From NCBI GenBank assembly GCA_029263175.1, contig JAJCXZ010000095.1, positions 1 to 40,975 of the forward strand: DNA of 40,975 nt, in the 5' to 3' direction. Source of the DNA: Acidimicrobiales bacterium (GTDB lineage: Bacteria > Actinomycetota > Acidimicrobiia > Acidimicrobiales > Aldehydirespiratoraceae). The notes under the pieces are model-generated. The model did no database searches. It saw only the letters and a program-made list of their open reading frames with translations, and had not been told where the DNA came from. Shown piece after piece: positions 23,165 to 30,688 of this stretch. The position numbers were made by a program, and so were the translations under genes. Numbering within the stretch: the first letter of the stretch is position 1; every line of letters starts with the position of its first letter.

Positions 23165-24226
23165 GCGGACCTCGTAGTACCGGTTGGTGACGTCGACCTC
23201 ATGCTCGTAGGTCTGGACCACGCGAAGGCCGGCGGCGGTGGTGAGCTCGCCGAAGACCTCCTCGGTGAGCCCCAGGGTGCCGAGACCGGCGCCGCCAGGC
23301 TCCGACATCGCCGACGACATGCAGTACAGAATCGACATTCCGTAGAACAGCGGAAGCATCGGCATCCGCCGGTTCTCCTCGAGACCGCCCTTGGTCCGGA
23401 TGTCGGCCACGATCCAGACACCGTCGTCGGCCAGACACGAGGCCGCCGAACGAACCGCCGCACCCGGGCGCGCAAGATCGTGGATCACGTCGAGCGTGAG
23501 CAGGAGCCCGACGTCTTCGAGCGCGTCGAGGTCATCGAACATCCCCTCGCGGAATTCCAGATTGGACAACCCCGCCGCCTGGGCTCGCTTGTTCGCTTCT
23601 TCGATCGCCAGCGACGAAGGGTCGATCCCGATGACCACGGAGTTCGGATAGGCCTCGGCGACAACGCTGGCGGCAACGCCGACACCGCAGCCGATGTCGA
23701 CCACGGTGATGCCCTCGGTCAGCTTGTCGGTCATCCCTTCGATGCTGCCGAGCATCACCGGGGCCAGGAATGCCCTCTGTCCGGCGGCGCCCATCGCCGC
23801 CTGGAAGTGACACGTGTCAGGGCCGTGCTCATCCCACGTCATGCCGATGCCGGTCGAGAAAGCCTCGATCGTGCGGTCGATCTCGCGATGCGTGATCGGT
23901 GGACCGAAGACGCCGACCAGTGAGCCGGGGAAGTCAGGGTTGACGAGCGCAGCGGTCGCTTCAGGCGTGAGGCCGAAGACGCCGTCGGCGTGCTCGGCCA
24001 GGTCGGCTGACGCAATCGCGGCCAACCACTCGCGAATCCAACGCTCGTGAAGGCCGGTTGATCCGGCGAGCTGTTCAGACGAGCACGGTCCGTGCTCGGC
24101 CAGCGACGCGAACAGGCCCAGTCGCTCGCCGATGTGGATGACGGCCGCCATCACTTCACCCTGCTTTTGCGTGAACAGTGCCTGGACGGTCTGCTTGTAG
24201 AGCTCGACGTCGAATTCGGTACGCAT
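23159..24226 (-). CDS. SAM-dependent methyltransferase with winged-helix N-terminus (Rv2258c-like)
   Basis: 355 residues. The N-terminal about 100 residues form a winged-helix dimerisation-type domain (E-R-L-G-L-F-A-S-L-A, T-G-L-H-E-R-W-I-R-E-W-L). The class I methyltransferase fold follows with V-V-D-I-G-C-G-V-G-V near residue 178, G-I-D-P-S near 202 and L-T-L-D-V-I-H-D-L near 245. Mycobacterial Rv2258c has this arrangement; its substrate is unclear, so none is assigned here. I chose ATG 24226 because GGGGA lies 4-9 nt upstream; ATG 24238 is an alternative. It lies 24 bp from cinA, on the same strand, and may be read from the cinA side. Confidence 0.82.
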   Translation of the reverse strand: MRTEFDVELYKQTVQALFTQKQGEVMAAVIHIGERLGLFASLAEHGPCSSEQLAGSTGLHERWIREWLAAIASADLAEHADGVFGLTPEATAALVNPDFPGSLVGVFGPPITHREIDRTIEAFSTGIGMTWDEHGPDTCHFQAAMGAAGQRAFLAPVMLGSIEGMTDKLTEGITVVDIGCGVGVAASVVAEAYPNSVVIGIDPSSLAIEEANKRAQAAGLSNLEFREGMFDDLDALEDVGLLLTLDVIHDLARPGAAVRSAASCLADDGVWIVADIRTKGGLEENRRMPMLPLFYGMSILYCMSSAMSEPGGAGLGTLGLTEEVFGELTTAAGLRVVQTYEHEVDVTNRYYEVRK

Positions 24227-24250
24227 GTTGGTCCCCATGAAAAGACGGTC

Positions 24251-25498
24251 TTACGAGGCGAGCAGACGGGTGCGCAACAGGTTGAGTGCCGCGATGCAGG
24301 TGAACTGTCGGATCCGCTCACGATCGAACGGCAGATTCAACAAGACAGCTTCGGTTCGGCCCTGGATGCTTATCGCCGCCCAAACGGTGCCAGGCTCGTT
24401 GCCCTCATGCGGCTCAGGCCCCGCTACCCCAGTGACAGCAATGCCACAATCCGCGTTGAGCGTTCGGCATACACCCTCGACCATAGCGATGGCCATCTCT
24501 TCACTGACTGCGGGAACGTCTGGCGTACCGAGAAGCTTGACCTTGAACTCGCGGTCGTAGGGCACAATCGCTCCCCTGAAGACATCGCTGCATCCGGGGA
24601 TACCCGTGATCCGGCTGCCGATGAGCCCGCCCGTGAGCGACTCTGCGAGGCCAAGGGTGAGACCACGCTCACGGAGGATCTGAAGCAGCACCGATTCCAT
24701 CGTGTCGTCGTCGACACCGAAGACGATGTCGCCCACGATTTCGCGCACGCGTGCCTCTTCGGCAACGAGCGCGGCCTCGACCTCATCCTCGCTGTCCGCT
24801 TTCGCGGTGATTCGGACCTTGAGTCCTTCCCAGCCGCTCGCCAGGAATGCGATCGTGGCTTCGCCGCTCTCGTCGAGCCGATTGATCTCGTCGTCGAGTT
24901 CTTCGGCAAGCCCCGATTCCGACTTGCCCCAGGTACGAAGGGTGCGGCTCTTGATCACGGACGTGATTCCTGCGCGCGCTTGGAGATCGGGAAGGATGCC
25001 CTCGGTCATCATCTGCTTCATCTCCCACGGCACCCCGGGAACGGCGTAGATGATCTTGCCATCGTGATCGCCGAGGAGGGGGCAGATCAGCCCGGGCGCG
25101 GTGCCCGGCATCGCGGGGTTCACGGTCGCACCGACCGGAATGTCGGCCTGTCGGAGATTGTTCTGCGGCATGTCTCGGCCCCGGCTCCCGAACATCGCTC
25201 GGATGCGTTCGACGATCGCTTCGTCACGCACCAGCTCGACACCCATCACGTCGGCGATGGCTTCGCGAGTGATGTCGTCCTGCGTCGGTCCGAGCCCACC
25301 GCACACGATCACTGCGTCGCTTCGACTCAGTCCGAGTTCCAGCACGGCAACCATCCGGTCATGGTTGTCACCGACCTTGGTCTGATGGTGCGAGTCGATC
25401 CCGACGAGGGCCAACTGTTCGCCGATCCAGGATGAATTGGTGTCGACTATCTGGCCGAGCAGCAACTCTGTGCCGACAGCAACCACTTCACACTTCAC
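24251..25498 (-). CDS. cinA: CinA-family nicotinamide-nucleotide amidase/competence-damage protein
   Basis: 415 residues with the two usual parts. The N-terminal MoCF/COG1058 domain (E-V-V-A-V-G-T-E-L-L-L-G-Q, G-G-L-G-P-T-x-D-D) hydrolyses ADP-ribose-type pyrophosphates in characterised members. The C-terminal CinA domain (L-A-E-S-L-T-G-G-L-I-G-S, V-T-G-V-A-G-P) is an NMN amidase in others. GTG start 25498 with GGAAGG upstream. In many actinobacteria and firmicutes cinA lies between pgsA and recA; here it is next to pgsA, but recA is 10 kb away. Confidence 0.95.
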   Translation of the reverse strand: MKCEVVAVGTELLLGQIVDTNSSWIGEQLALVGIDSHHQTKVGDNHDRMVAVLELGLSRSDAVIVCGGLGPTQDDITREAIADVMGVELVRDEAIVERIRAMFGSRGRDMPQNNLRQADIPVGATVNPAMPGTAPGLICPLLGDHDGKIIYAVPGVPWEMKQMMTEGILPDLQARAGITSVIKSRTLRTWGKSESGLAEELDDEINRLDESGEATIAFLASGWEGLKVRITAKADSEDEVEAALVAEEARVREIVGDIVFGVDDDTMESVLLQILRERGLTLGLAESLTGGLIGSRITGIPGCSDVFRGAIVPYDREFKVKLLGTPDVPAVSEEMAIAMVEGVCRTLNADCGIAVTGVAGPEPHEGNEPGTVWAAISIQGRTEAVLLNLPFDRERIRQFTCIAALNLLRTRLLAS

Positions 25499-25541
25499 AC
25501 TGACCTTCCAGACATGCAGACCCCTCTGATGCGATGACGGG

Positions 25542-26120
25542 TTACTCGCCCGTCGTGTTCAGGGCATTCTGCCCGTCCAACAGGTATTGGACCCCACTGA
25601 ATACCGTCCACCCCACCGCAAGCCACAGCATCACGGCCAACAGAGTGTCTTCGTCATTGAGCGACGGCATCACCGCCATCGACAGGGCCAACCCCTGGAT
25701 GAACGTCTTGTACTTCGCCGACTTGCGGGCCGGCAACGACAAGCCCGACCGGGCCCACCGGCTCCGCCATGCGGTGATACCAATCTCGCGAATGGCGATG
25801 ATCGTGACCGGTAGCCACCAGTAGCGATCCACGGAGACCAGGCAAGCGGCCGACCCGAGGATCACGACCTTGTCGGCCAGCGGGTCGAGAAAGGCGCCGC
25901 TGCGGCTGACAACGTTGGCCCGGCGTGCGACCTTACCGTCGAGGAAATCCGTGCTGGCGAGGACGACACCGAGGCCGAACCCGGCCCATGAGGCTCCCCG
26001 CTCCGGCTCGGCATCGAGCAGGAGCCAGAACAGCAGAGGGGCGAAGATCAGACGCGCAATGGTGAGAAGATTGGCGGGATGGGTGATGCCGGCCTGGCGC
26101 GGAGAGGCGATCTCCGTCAC
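25542..26120 (-). CDS. pgsA: CDP-diacylglycerol--glycerol-3-phosphate 3-phosphatidyltransferase
   Basis: Membrane enzyme that starts phosphatidylglycerol synthesis. 192 residues with several membrane segments and the full CDP-alcohol phosphotransferase signature D-G-x2-A-R-x8-G-x3-D-x3-D in D-F-L-D-G-K-V-A-R-R ... S-G-A-F-L-D-P-L-A-D (about residues 60-84). The N-terminal P-A-N-L-L-T-I-A-R motif is also typical of PgsA. It overlaps the rimO stop by 4 bp (ATGA). The glycerol-phosphate specificity is inferred from the rimO-pgsA-cinA neighbourhood, which is common. Confidence 0.92.
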   Translation of the reverse strand: MTEIASPRQAGITHPANLLTIARLIFAPLLFWLLLDAEPERGASWAGFGLGVVLASTDFLDGKVARRANVVSRSGAFLDPLADKVVILGSAACLVSVDRYWWLPVTIIAIREIGITAWRSRWARSGLSLPARKSAKYKTFIQGLALSMAVMPSLNDEDTLLAVMLWLAVGWTVFSGVQYLLDGQNALNTTGE

Positions 26121-27409
26121 CGGATGGCCTCGAGATCGGGTCCGATCGCCGCCGTCACCGTCACCGTCTGGAACGTTCCCACCGGTAGATCATGGGGCAC
26201 AGAAATGATGCCGTCGATCTCCGGCGCTTCTCGGTGGGTTCGGCCAACCCCTGATTCATCCACGAGAACTTCGACCTCGCGACCGAGCAGAAGGTCACGT
26301 CGAGTGGCCGTAATTGTGTCCTGCATCTCCTGCAGCTCGTTGAGACGGTCCGATCGAAGCCCGGGATCGACCTTGCCATCGAGGTCGACGGCGTACGTGC
26401 CGTCCTCCTCGGAGTAGGCGAAGAAGCCGCACCAATCGAGTTGCGCTGCCTCGACGAAATCGAGCAACGCATCGTGGTCTTCCTCGGTCTCGCCCGGATA
26501 GCCGACGATGAAGTTCGAGCGGAACGCCGCATCGGGCTCACGATCTCGGATGGTGGCAATGCGTTCGAGAAACACCTCGCCCCTGCCCCAGCGCCGCATG
26601 CGTCGCATCAGCGGCGGTGATACGTGCTGGAGCGACAGGTCGAAGTACGGCACGCCGGTGTTGCAGATCGTGTCGATCAGCTCATCGGTCAGATCCGATG
26701 GGTAGAGGTACAGCAGCCGGACTCGGTCCACTTGGTCGGCCACCTGGTTGACCAACGGCACAATCAAACGTTCGCCGACTCCCTGGTCCCGCCCGTAAGC
26801 GGCAAGATCCTGGGCCACGAGCACGATCTCGCGAGCATCGAGCTGGTCGACCTCGGCAAGGATCTGGTTGATCGTCCGGCTGCGTTGTGGTCCCCGGAAC
26901 GAGGGAATGGCACAGAATCCGCACGCACGGTCACAGCCTTCGGCGATCTTCACATATGCCCACGGACGAGAGGATGCGGGGCGCGGCAGGTTGAGCAGGT
27001 CGAAGTCCGGGGCACGACGGGTGGGGCCGAGGCTCACCGGCACAGCACTGCTCGTCGTCAGGGTCGTCGTCGGGGTGGCCAAGGCGACCCCGAACGGTGC
27101 GATCTGGTCGATTTCTGGCAGCTCGGCGGCGAGCTCGTCTCCGTGGCGCTCGGCCAGGCAACCGGTTACCACCAGCTTGGCGCCATCGCGACGCTGCGCC
27201 GAAAGCGACAGGATGGTCTCGATCGATTCCGTCCGAGCCTCCTCCACGAAGGCGCAGGTGTTGACAACCACCACGTCGGCATCGTCGGGCGACCCAGCGG
27301 CCACGAGGCCATCGGCAATCATGGTGCCCTCGAGCTTGTCGGAGTCGACCTGGTTCTTCGGACACCCGAGAGTGACGATGGCGTAGGTCGAGGGCTCGGC
27401 CGGAGGCAT
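26117..27409 (-). CDS. rimO: Ribosomal protein S12 (aspartate-C3)-methylthiotransferase
   Basis: Radical-SAM enzyme that methylthiolates an Asp of ribosomal protein S12. 430 residues: T-L-G-C-P-K-N-Q-V-D-S-D (which separates RimO from MiaB), N-T-C-A-F, T-G-C-L-A-E-R, the radical-SAM C-D-R-A-C-G-F-C-A-I-P, R-G-P-Q-R-S-R, and a C-terminal TRAM domain. A TAGAGT hexamer ends 6 nt before the ATG without a ribosome binding site, so the transcript is probably leaderless. It heads rimO-pgsA-cinA. It is a paralogue of miaB, also in this window. Confidence 0.96.
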   Translation of the reverse strand: MPPAEPSTYAIVTLGCPKNQVDSDKLEGTMIADGLVAAGSPDDADVVVVNTCAFVEEARTESIETILSLSAQRRDGAKLVVTGCLAERHGDELAAELPEIDQIAPFGVALATPTTTLTTSSAVPVSLGPTRRAPDFDLLNLPRPASSRPWAYVKIAEGCDRACGFCAIPSFRGPQRSRTINQILAEVDQLDAREIVLVAQDLAAYGRDQGVGERLIVPLVNQVADQVDRVRLLYLYPSDLTDELIDTICNTGVPYFDLSLQHVSPPLMRRMRRWGRGEVFLERIATIRDREPDAAFRSNFIVGYPGETEEDHDALLDFVEAAQLDWCGFFAYSEEDGTYAVDLDGKVDPGLRSDRLNELQEMQDTITATRRDLLLGREVEVLVDESGVGRTHREAPEIDGIISVPHDLPVGTFQTVTVTAAIGPDLEAIR

Positions 27410-27415
27410 CGATCC

Positions 27416-27421
27416 ACTCTA
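27416..27421 (-). promoter_or_regulatory. -10 element of leaderless rimO transcript
   Basis: TAGAGT on the minus strand, 6 nt before the rimO ATG. It is back to back with the promoter of the permease gene 26 bp away. Confidence 0.5.
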
Positions 27422-27447
27422 CGGTCACGACGTGTCCAGCCGTGTTC

Positions 27448-27453
27448 TACGAT
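27448..27453 (+). promoter_or_regulatory. -10 element of probable leaderless permease transcript
   Basis: TACGAT, 5 nt before the ATG at 27459. Confidence 0.45.
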
Positions 27454-27458
27454 GCCGG

Positions 27459-29546
27459 ATGCCTCATGCTGACGGGGACCGCCAGCTCACCCGCTCGCTC
27501 GGACTACGACACGTCTTTGTCCTGAGCACGGGCGCGATGCTCAGCTCTGGCCTCTTCCTCTTGCCCGGTCTGGCCGCGGCCGAGGCCGGCCCCAGTGCGA
27601 TCGTTGCGTACCTGATTGCCGGCGCTCTGGCCGTTCCAGCCATGCTCGCCGTCGCAGAGTTGTGCACCGCCATGCCACGAGCCGGCGGCGCCTATTTCTT
27701 CCTCGAGCGGGCGCTCGGCCCGGCCGTGGGCACGGTCGCAGGGATGGCGACATGGTTGTCGCTCGTGCTCAAGGACGCCTTCGCTCTCGTCGGCACGAGC
27801 GCCTACCTGAACATCGCGTTCGACATACCGGCCAAACCCCTGGCGGTTGTGCTCATCGCGGTGTTCACCGTGATCAACATCCTCGGCTCGAGAGCCAGCG
27901 CCGCGTTGCAGATGTTCCTCGTCACCTTCGTACTGGTCGTCTTGGCCTGGTTCATCGGCGCTGGGTTGCTCGAGGTGGGTGACGGTGCCGGTGAGATGAG
28001 TCCGTTCTTCACGGAAGGCACAAGCGGACTCGCCGCGGTCGTCGGCCTCGTCTTCGTCTCGTACGGGGGACTCACAAAGGTGGCGTCGGCCGCAGAGGAG
28101 ATCGAAGACCCCTCACGCAACATTCCCCTGGGGATGTCGCTGTCGTTGTTCGTGAGCACGATGGTCTACACGCTGGGCGTCTGGGTGGCAGTTGCCGTCG
28201 TTCCCGCTGATCAGCTCCACAATGACTTGGCGCCGATCCACACCGCAGCCGAGGCGATCCTTCCCGCCTTCGGCGCCGTACTCGTGGTGATCGCGGCGAT
28301 CGCGGCGTTCTCGTCGGCCACCAACGCCGGGATTCTGGCCGCCGCCCGCTACCCGCTTGCCATGAGTCGTGACGGCTTGATGGCGGCTCGCTTCCAAAAC
28401 CTGACCCGTTTCAACACGCCGATCTGGGGGATCTTGCTGACGGGCGTCGGTATGGCGGTCGTGGTCGTCGCATTCGACGTGTCGGGCATCGCCAAGCTCG
28501 CCAGCGCCTTCGTGCTGCTGACGCTCGGCCTCGTCAACGCGGCCGTCATCGTGCTTCGAGCGGCGCGGATCTCGTCGTACGCGCCGGGATTCAAGGCTCC
28601 GCTGTTCCCATACCTTCAGATCTTCGCCATCGCCGTCGACGTCTTCTTGATCATCGAACTCGGGGCTCTCGCGTTGATCCTCACGGGTGCGTCGATCGCC
28701 ATCGGCATCGCCTGGTATCTCTTCTACGGCCGCAAGCGAGCACAACACAACGGTGCGATCTACCACGTGTTCGAGCGATGGGGGCAGCTGGTCGACAGGG
28801 GTATCGACCGCGACCTCAGTCACGCCATGCAGAGCCATGGCCTCCGGGCCGACGACGAGTACCCGGGACTGATCGCTCGTGCCACCGTGCTCAGTGTGCC
28901 CGCCGGCGAGGACATTCAGGAAGCGGCGCTACGAGCTTCAGAGATCCTCAGCCGCCGAATGGGGGTCGACGTCGAACTCGTCACCGCGAAGTTTCTCGAG
29001 ACCGAATCACTGTGGATCCAACCCTCCGAAGTGCATCCCACGGCGACGCCGATCGCGTTCTTCGACACCCCCGACGAGCACCTCGTGATCGTGCGGGCCG
29101 AGACACCCGTGCCGATTCCCCGAGCCTGGGGTGGCCGTGGTGAGCGGGTCAACGCCTTGTTCTTTCTTGCGGGTTGCGCGGAGAAGCCCGGCCGATCGCT
29201 GCGACTCGCAGGCGAACTGGCCGCGTATCTCCACGGCGAAGAAAGTGCTGCCGCAGCCGTTGCCGAGGCGGCGTATGAGTCCGAGGTCAAGGAGGCGTTG
29301 CTCCCGGAGCTGTCGATCGGCCAATACGCCCTGCTGCCGGAGCTCTCGACCGCAGCGCTGATCGGTCACCGCGTCGGCGAGCTCAGGATCGACGAAGGCT
29401 TCGGTGTTGAGGCAATCCGACGCGACGGTGTGGTGATCCGCGCCGATGCCGACACCGTGCTCGAGGCCGACGATCAGATCACCCTGATCGGACCTGAGGG
29501 CCAACTTCCGGAATTCGATGATCTGGCTCGGCTCCTGAACGGCTGA
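27459..29546 (+). CDS. APC-family amino-acid permease with fused EIIA-like and TrkA-C (RCK-C) domains
   Basis: 695 residues. The first about 430 form an amino-acid/polyamine/organocation transporter with about 12 membrane segments, beginning G-L-R-H-V-F-V-L-S-T-G-A-M-L-S-S-G-L-F and containing E-I-E-D-P-S-R-N-I-P. A soluble region follows. Residues about 510-600 resemble a PTS IIA type 2 domain (N-A-L-F-F-L-A-G-C-A-E-K-P-G-R-S-L-R-L-A-G-E-L-A). The end, about 620-690, is a TrkA-C domain (I-G-H-R-V-G-E-L-R ... V-V-I-R-A-D-A-D-T-V-L-E-A-D-D-Q-I-T-L-I-G). RCK-C domains bind small ligands and gate transport, so uptake may be allosterically controlled. I chose ATG 27459 from the adjacent TACGAT. 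Substrate unknown. Confidence 0.85.
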   Translation: MPHADGDRQLTRSLGLRHVFVLSTGAMLSSGLFLLPGLAAAEAGPSAIVAYLIAGALAVPAMLAVAELCTAMPRAGGAYFFLERALGPAVGTVAGMATWLSLVLKDAFALVGTSAYLNIAFDIPAKPLAVVLIAVFTVINILGSRASAALQMFLVTFVLVVLAWFIGAGLLEVGDGAGEMSPFFTEGTSGLAAVVGLVFVSYGGLTKVASAAEEIEDPSRNIPLGMSLSLFVSTMVYTLGVWVAVAVVPADQLHNDLAPIHTAAEAILPAFGAVLVVIAAIAAFSSATNAGILAAARYPLAMSRDGLMAARFQNLTRFNTPIWGILLTGVGMAVVVVAFDVSGIAKLASAFVLLTLGLVNAAVIVLRAARISSYAPGFKAPLFPYLQIFAIAVDVFLIIELGALALILTGASIAIGIAWYLFYGRKRAQHNGAIYHVFERWGQLVDRGIDRDLSHAMQSHGLRADDEYPGLIARATVLSVPAGEDIQEAALRASEILSRRMGVDVELVTAKFLETESLWIQPSEVHPTATPIAFFDTPDEHLVIVRAETPVPIPRAWGGRGERVNALFFLAGCAEKPGRSLRLAGELAAYLHGEESAAAAVAEAAYESEVKEALLPELSIGQYALLPELSTAALIGHRVGELRIDEGFGVEAIRRDGVVIRADADTVLEADDQITLIGPEGQLPEFDDLARLLNG

Positions 29547-29676
29547 GGGCTCGTCGGGCCGCGCGGAGCGGTTGCAGCAGGGGCAGTGTCATCGGTTGGT
29601 GCGCCTCCGCGGGGTCGGGTGTTCCGGCGCCGTGGCACTGGACGTCAATCAGCGCGCGAAACGTGTCGGTGAGCGG

Positions 29677-30660
29677 TCAGAACCCGCCGAAAGAGCCACC
29701 GGTCGCTTCGACGCTCTCGCCCCCAGCGAGCACCACGACGGACGTGACCCAGAGGAAGAACAGAATGAATCCCTTCGTCCGGCCGACGCTCGCTCGGTGC
29801 ACCATGAACGCCGCGCTGATCAAACAGATGATGACCATGAGCAAAGCGCCGGTCTCGCCCAGCGTCGAGTCTGGGATCACGCCCGGGCCGACCAGGCCGA
29901 TGATGCCACCGACGGCGAGACTGTTGAACACATTGCTGCCGAGCAGATTGCCGACCAGGAGGTCGGTCTCGCCCTGACGAGCGGCCTGGACGCTGGTCAC
30001 GAGTTCGGGCGCCGACGTGCCCAACGCAACAAGGGTGAATCCGACAAAGCCGCCGGACAGATCGAGCGCCTCGGCGATGAGATCCGCTCCTTCGACGATG
30101 AACCATGACGAGGCCACCACCGCAACCAGGCCCACCCCGGCTCTGAGGAACTCGCGCCGGGTGTCGACCACCGTGTCACCCGTGAACGTGGCGATCTCTT
30201 CGTCGAGCTCCTGCTCGGCCCCAGACGACTTGAGGGTCGAGTAGAGGAAGAGTCCGATCATCGCTGCCAGCAGCGCCCCCTCCCATCGCTCGATCGTGCC
30301 CTGGATCAGCAAGGCGAAGACCGCCACCGACGCAACCGATATGGGGATCTCTCGGCGCACCGTGCGGCTGTTCACCGGAATGACCGCCACCGACGTAGCG
30401 GCGGCCAGCACCAAGGAGATATTCGCCACATTGGAGCCGATGATGTTGCCGACGCCGATGTCGAGTCGTCCCTGACCGGCGGCGATACCCGAGACCACCA
30501 TCTCCGGAGCGCTGGTGCCGAAGCCGATCAACACAGCGCCGACCACCACCGGCGACACTTGATAGTGCACCGCGAGCCGCGCCGCGCCCTTGACGAAGTG
30601 ATCGGCGGCAATGGTGAGCACTCCGAGCCCGCTCAGCGCGAAGAGGAGACCGAGCAACAT
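29677..30660 (-). CDS. CaCA-family sodium/calcium exchanger-like protein
   Basis: 327 residues with about ten membrane segments and the two inverted alpha-repeats: G-F-G-T-S-A-P-E-M-V-V-S with G-N-I-I-G-S-N-V-A-N, and A-L-G-T-S-A-P-E-L-V-T-S with G-N-L-L-G-S-N-V-F-N. The conserved Glu in each G-T-S-A-P-E binds the cation in this family. A cytoplasmic loop with acidic residues separates the halves. It is 28 bp downstream of ftsK and may share its transcript. It converges with the permease gene; the 130-bp gap (29547-29676) shows only a weak GCGGAG/CTCCGC inverted repeat. Confidence 0.92.
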   Translation of the reverse strand: MLLGLLFALSGLGVLTIAADHFVKGAARLAVHYQVSPVVVGAVLIGFGTSAPEMVVSGIAAGQGRLDIGVGNIIGSNVANISLVLAAATSVAVIPVNSRTVRREIPISVASVAVFALLIQGTIERWEGALLAAMIGLFLYSTLKSSGAEQELDEEIATFTGDTVVDTRREFLRAGVGLVAVVASSWFIVEGADLIAEALDLSGGFVGFTLVALGTSAPELVTSVQAARQGETDLLVGNLLGSNVFNSLAVGGIIGLVGPGVIPDSTLGETGALLMVIICLISAAFMVHRASVGRTKGFILFFLWVTSVVVLAGGESVEATGGSFGGF

Positions 30661-30688
30661 CGTGAACGAAGGTATCGGGCCGAGAAGC

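Noticed and set aside
24092-25435. Plus-strand open frame (447 codons) over cinA
   Set aside because: Antisense shadow of cinA, no recognisable domain.
26170-26178. GAACGTTC as an SOS box
   Set aside because: The two arms have no 4-bp spacer and it is inside rimO.
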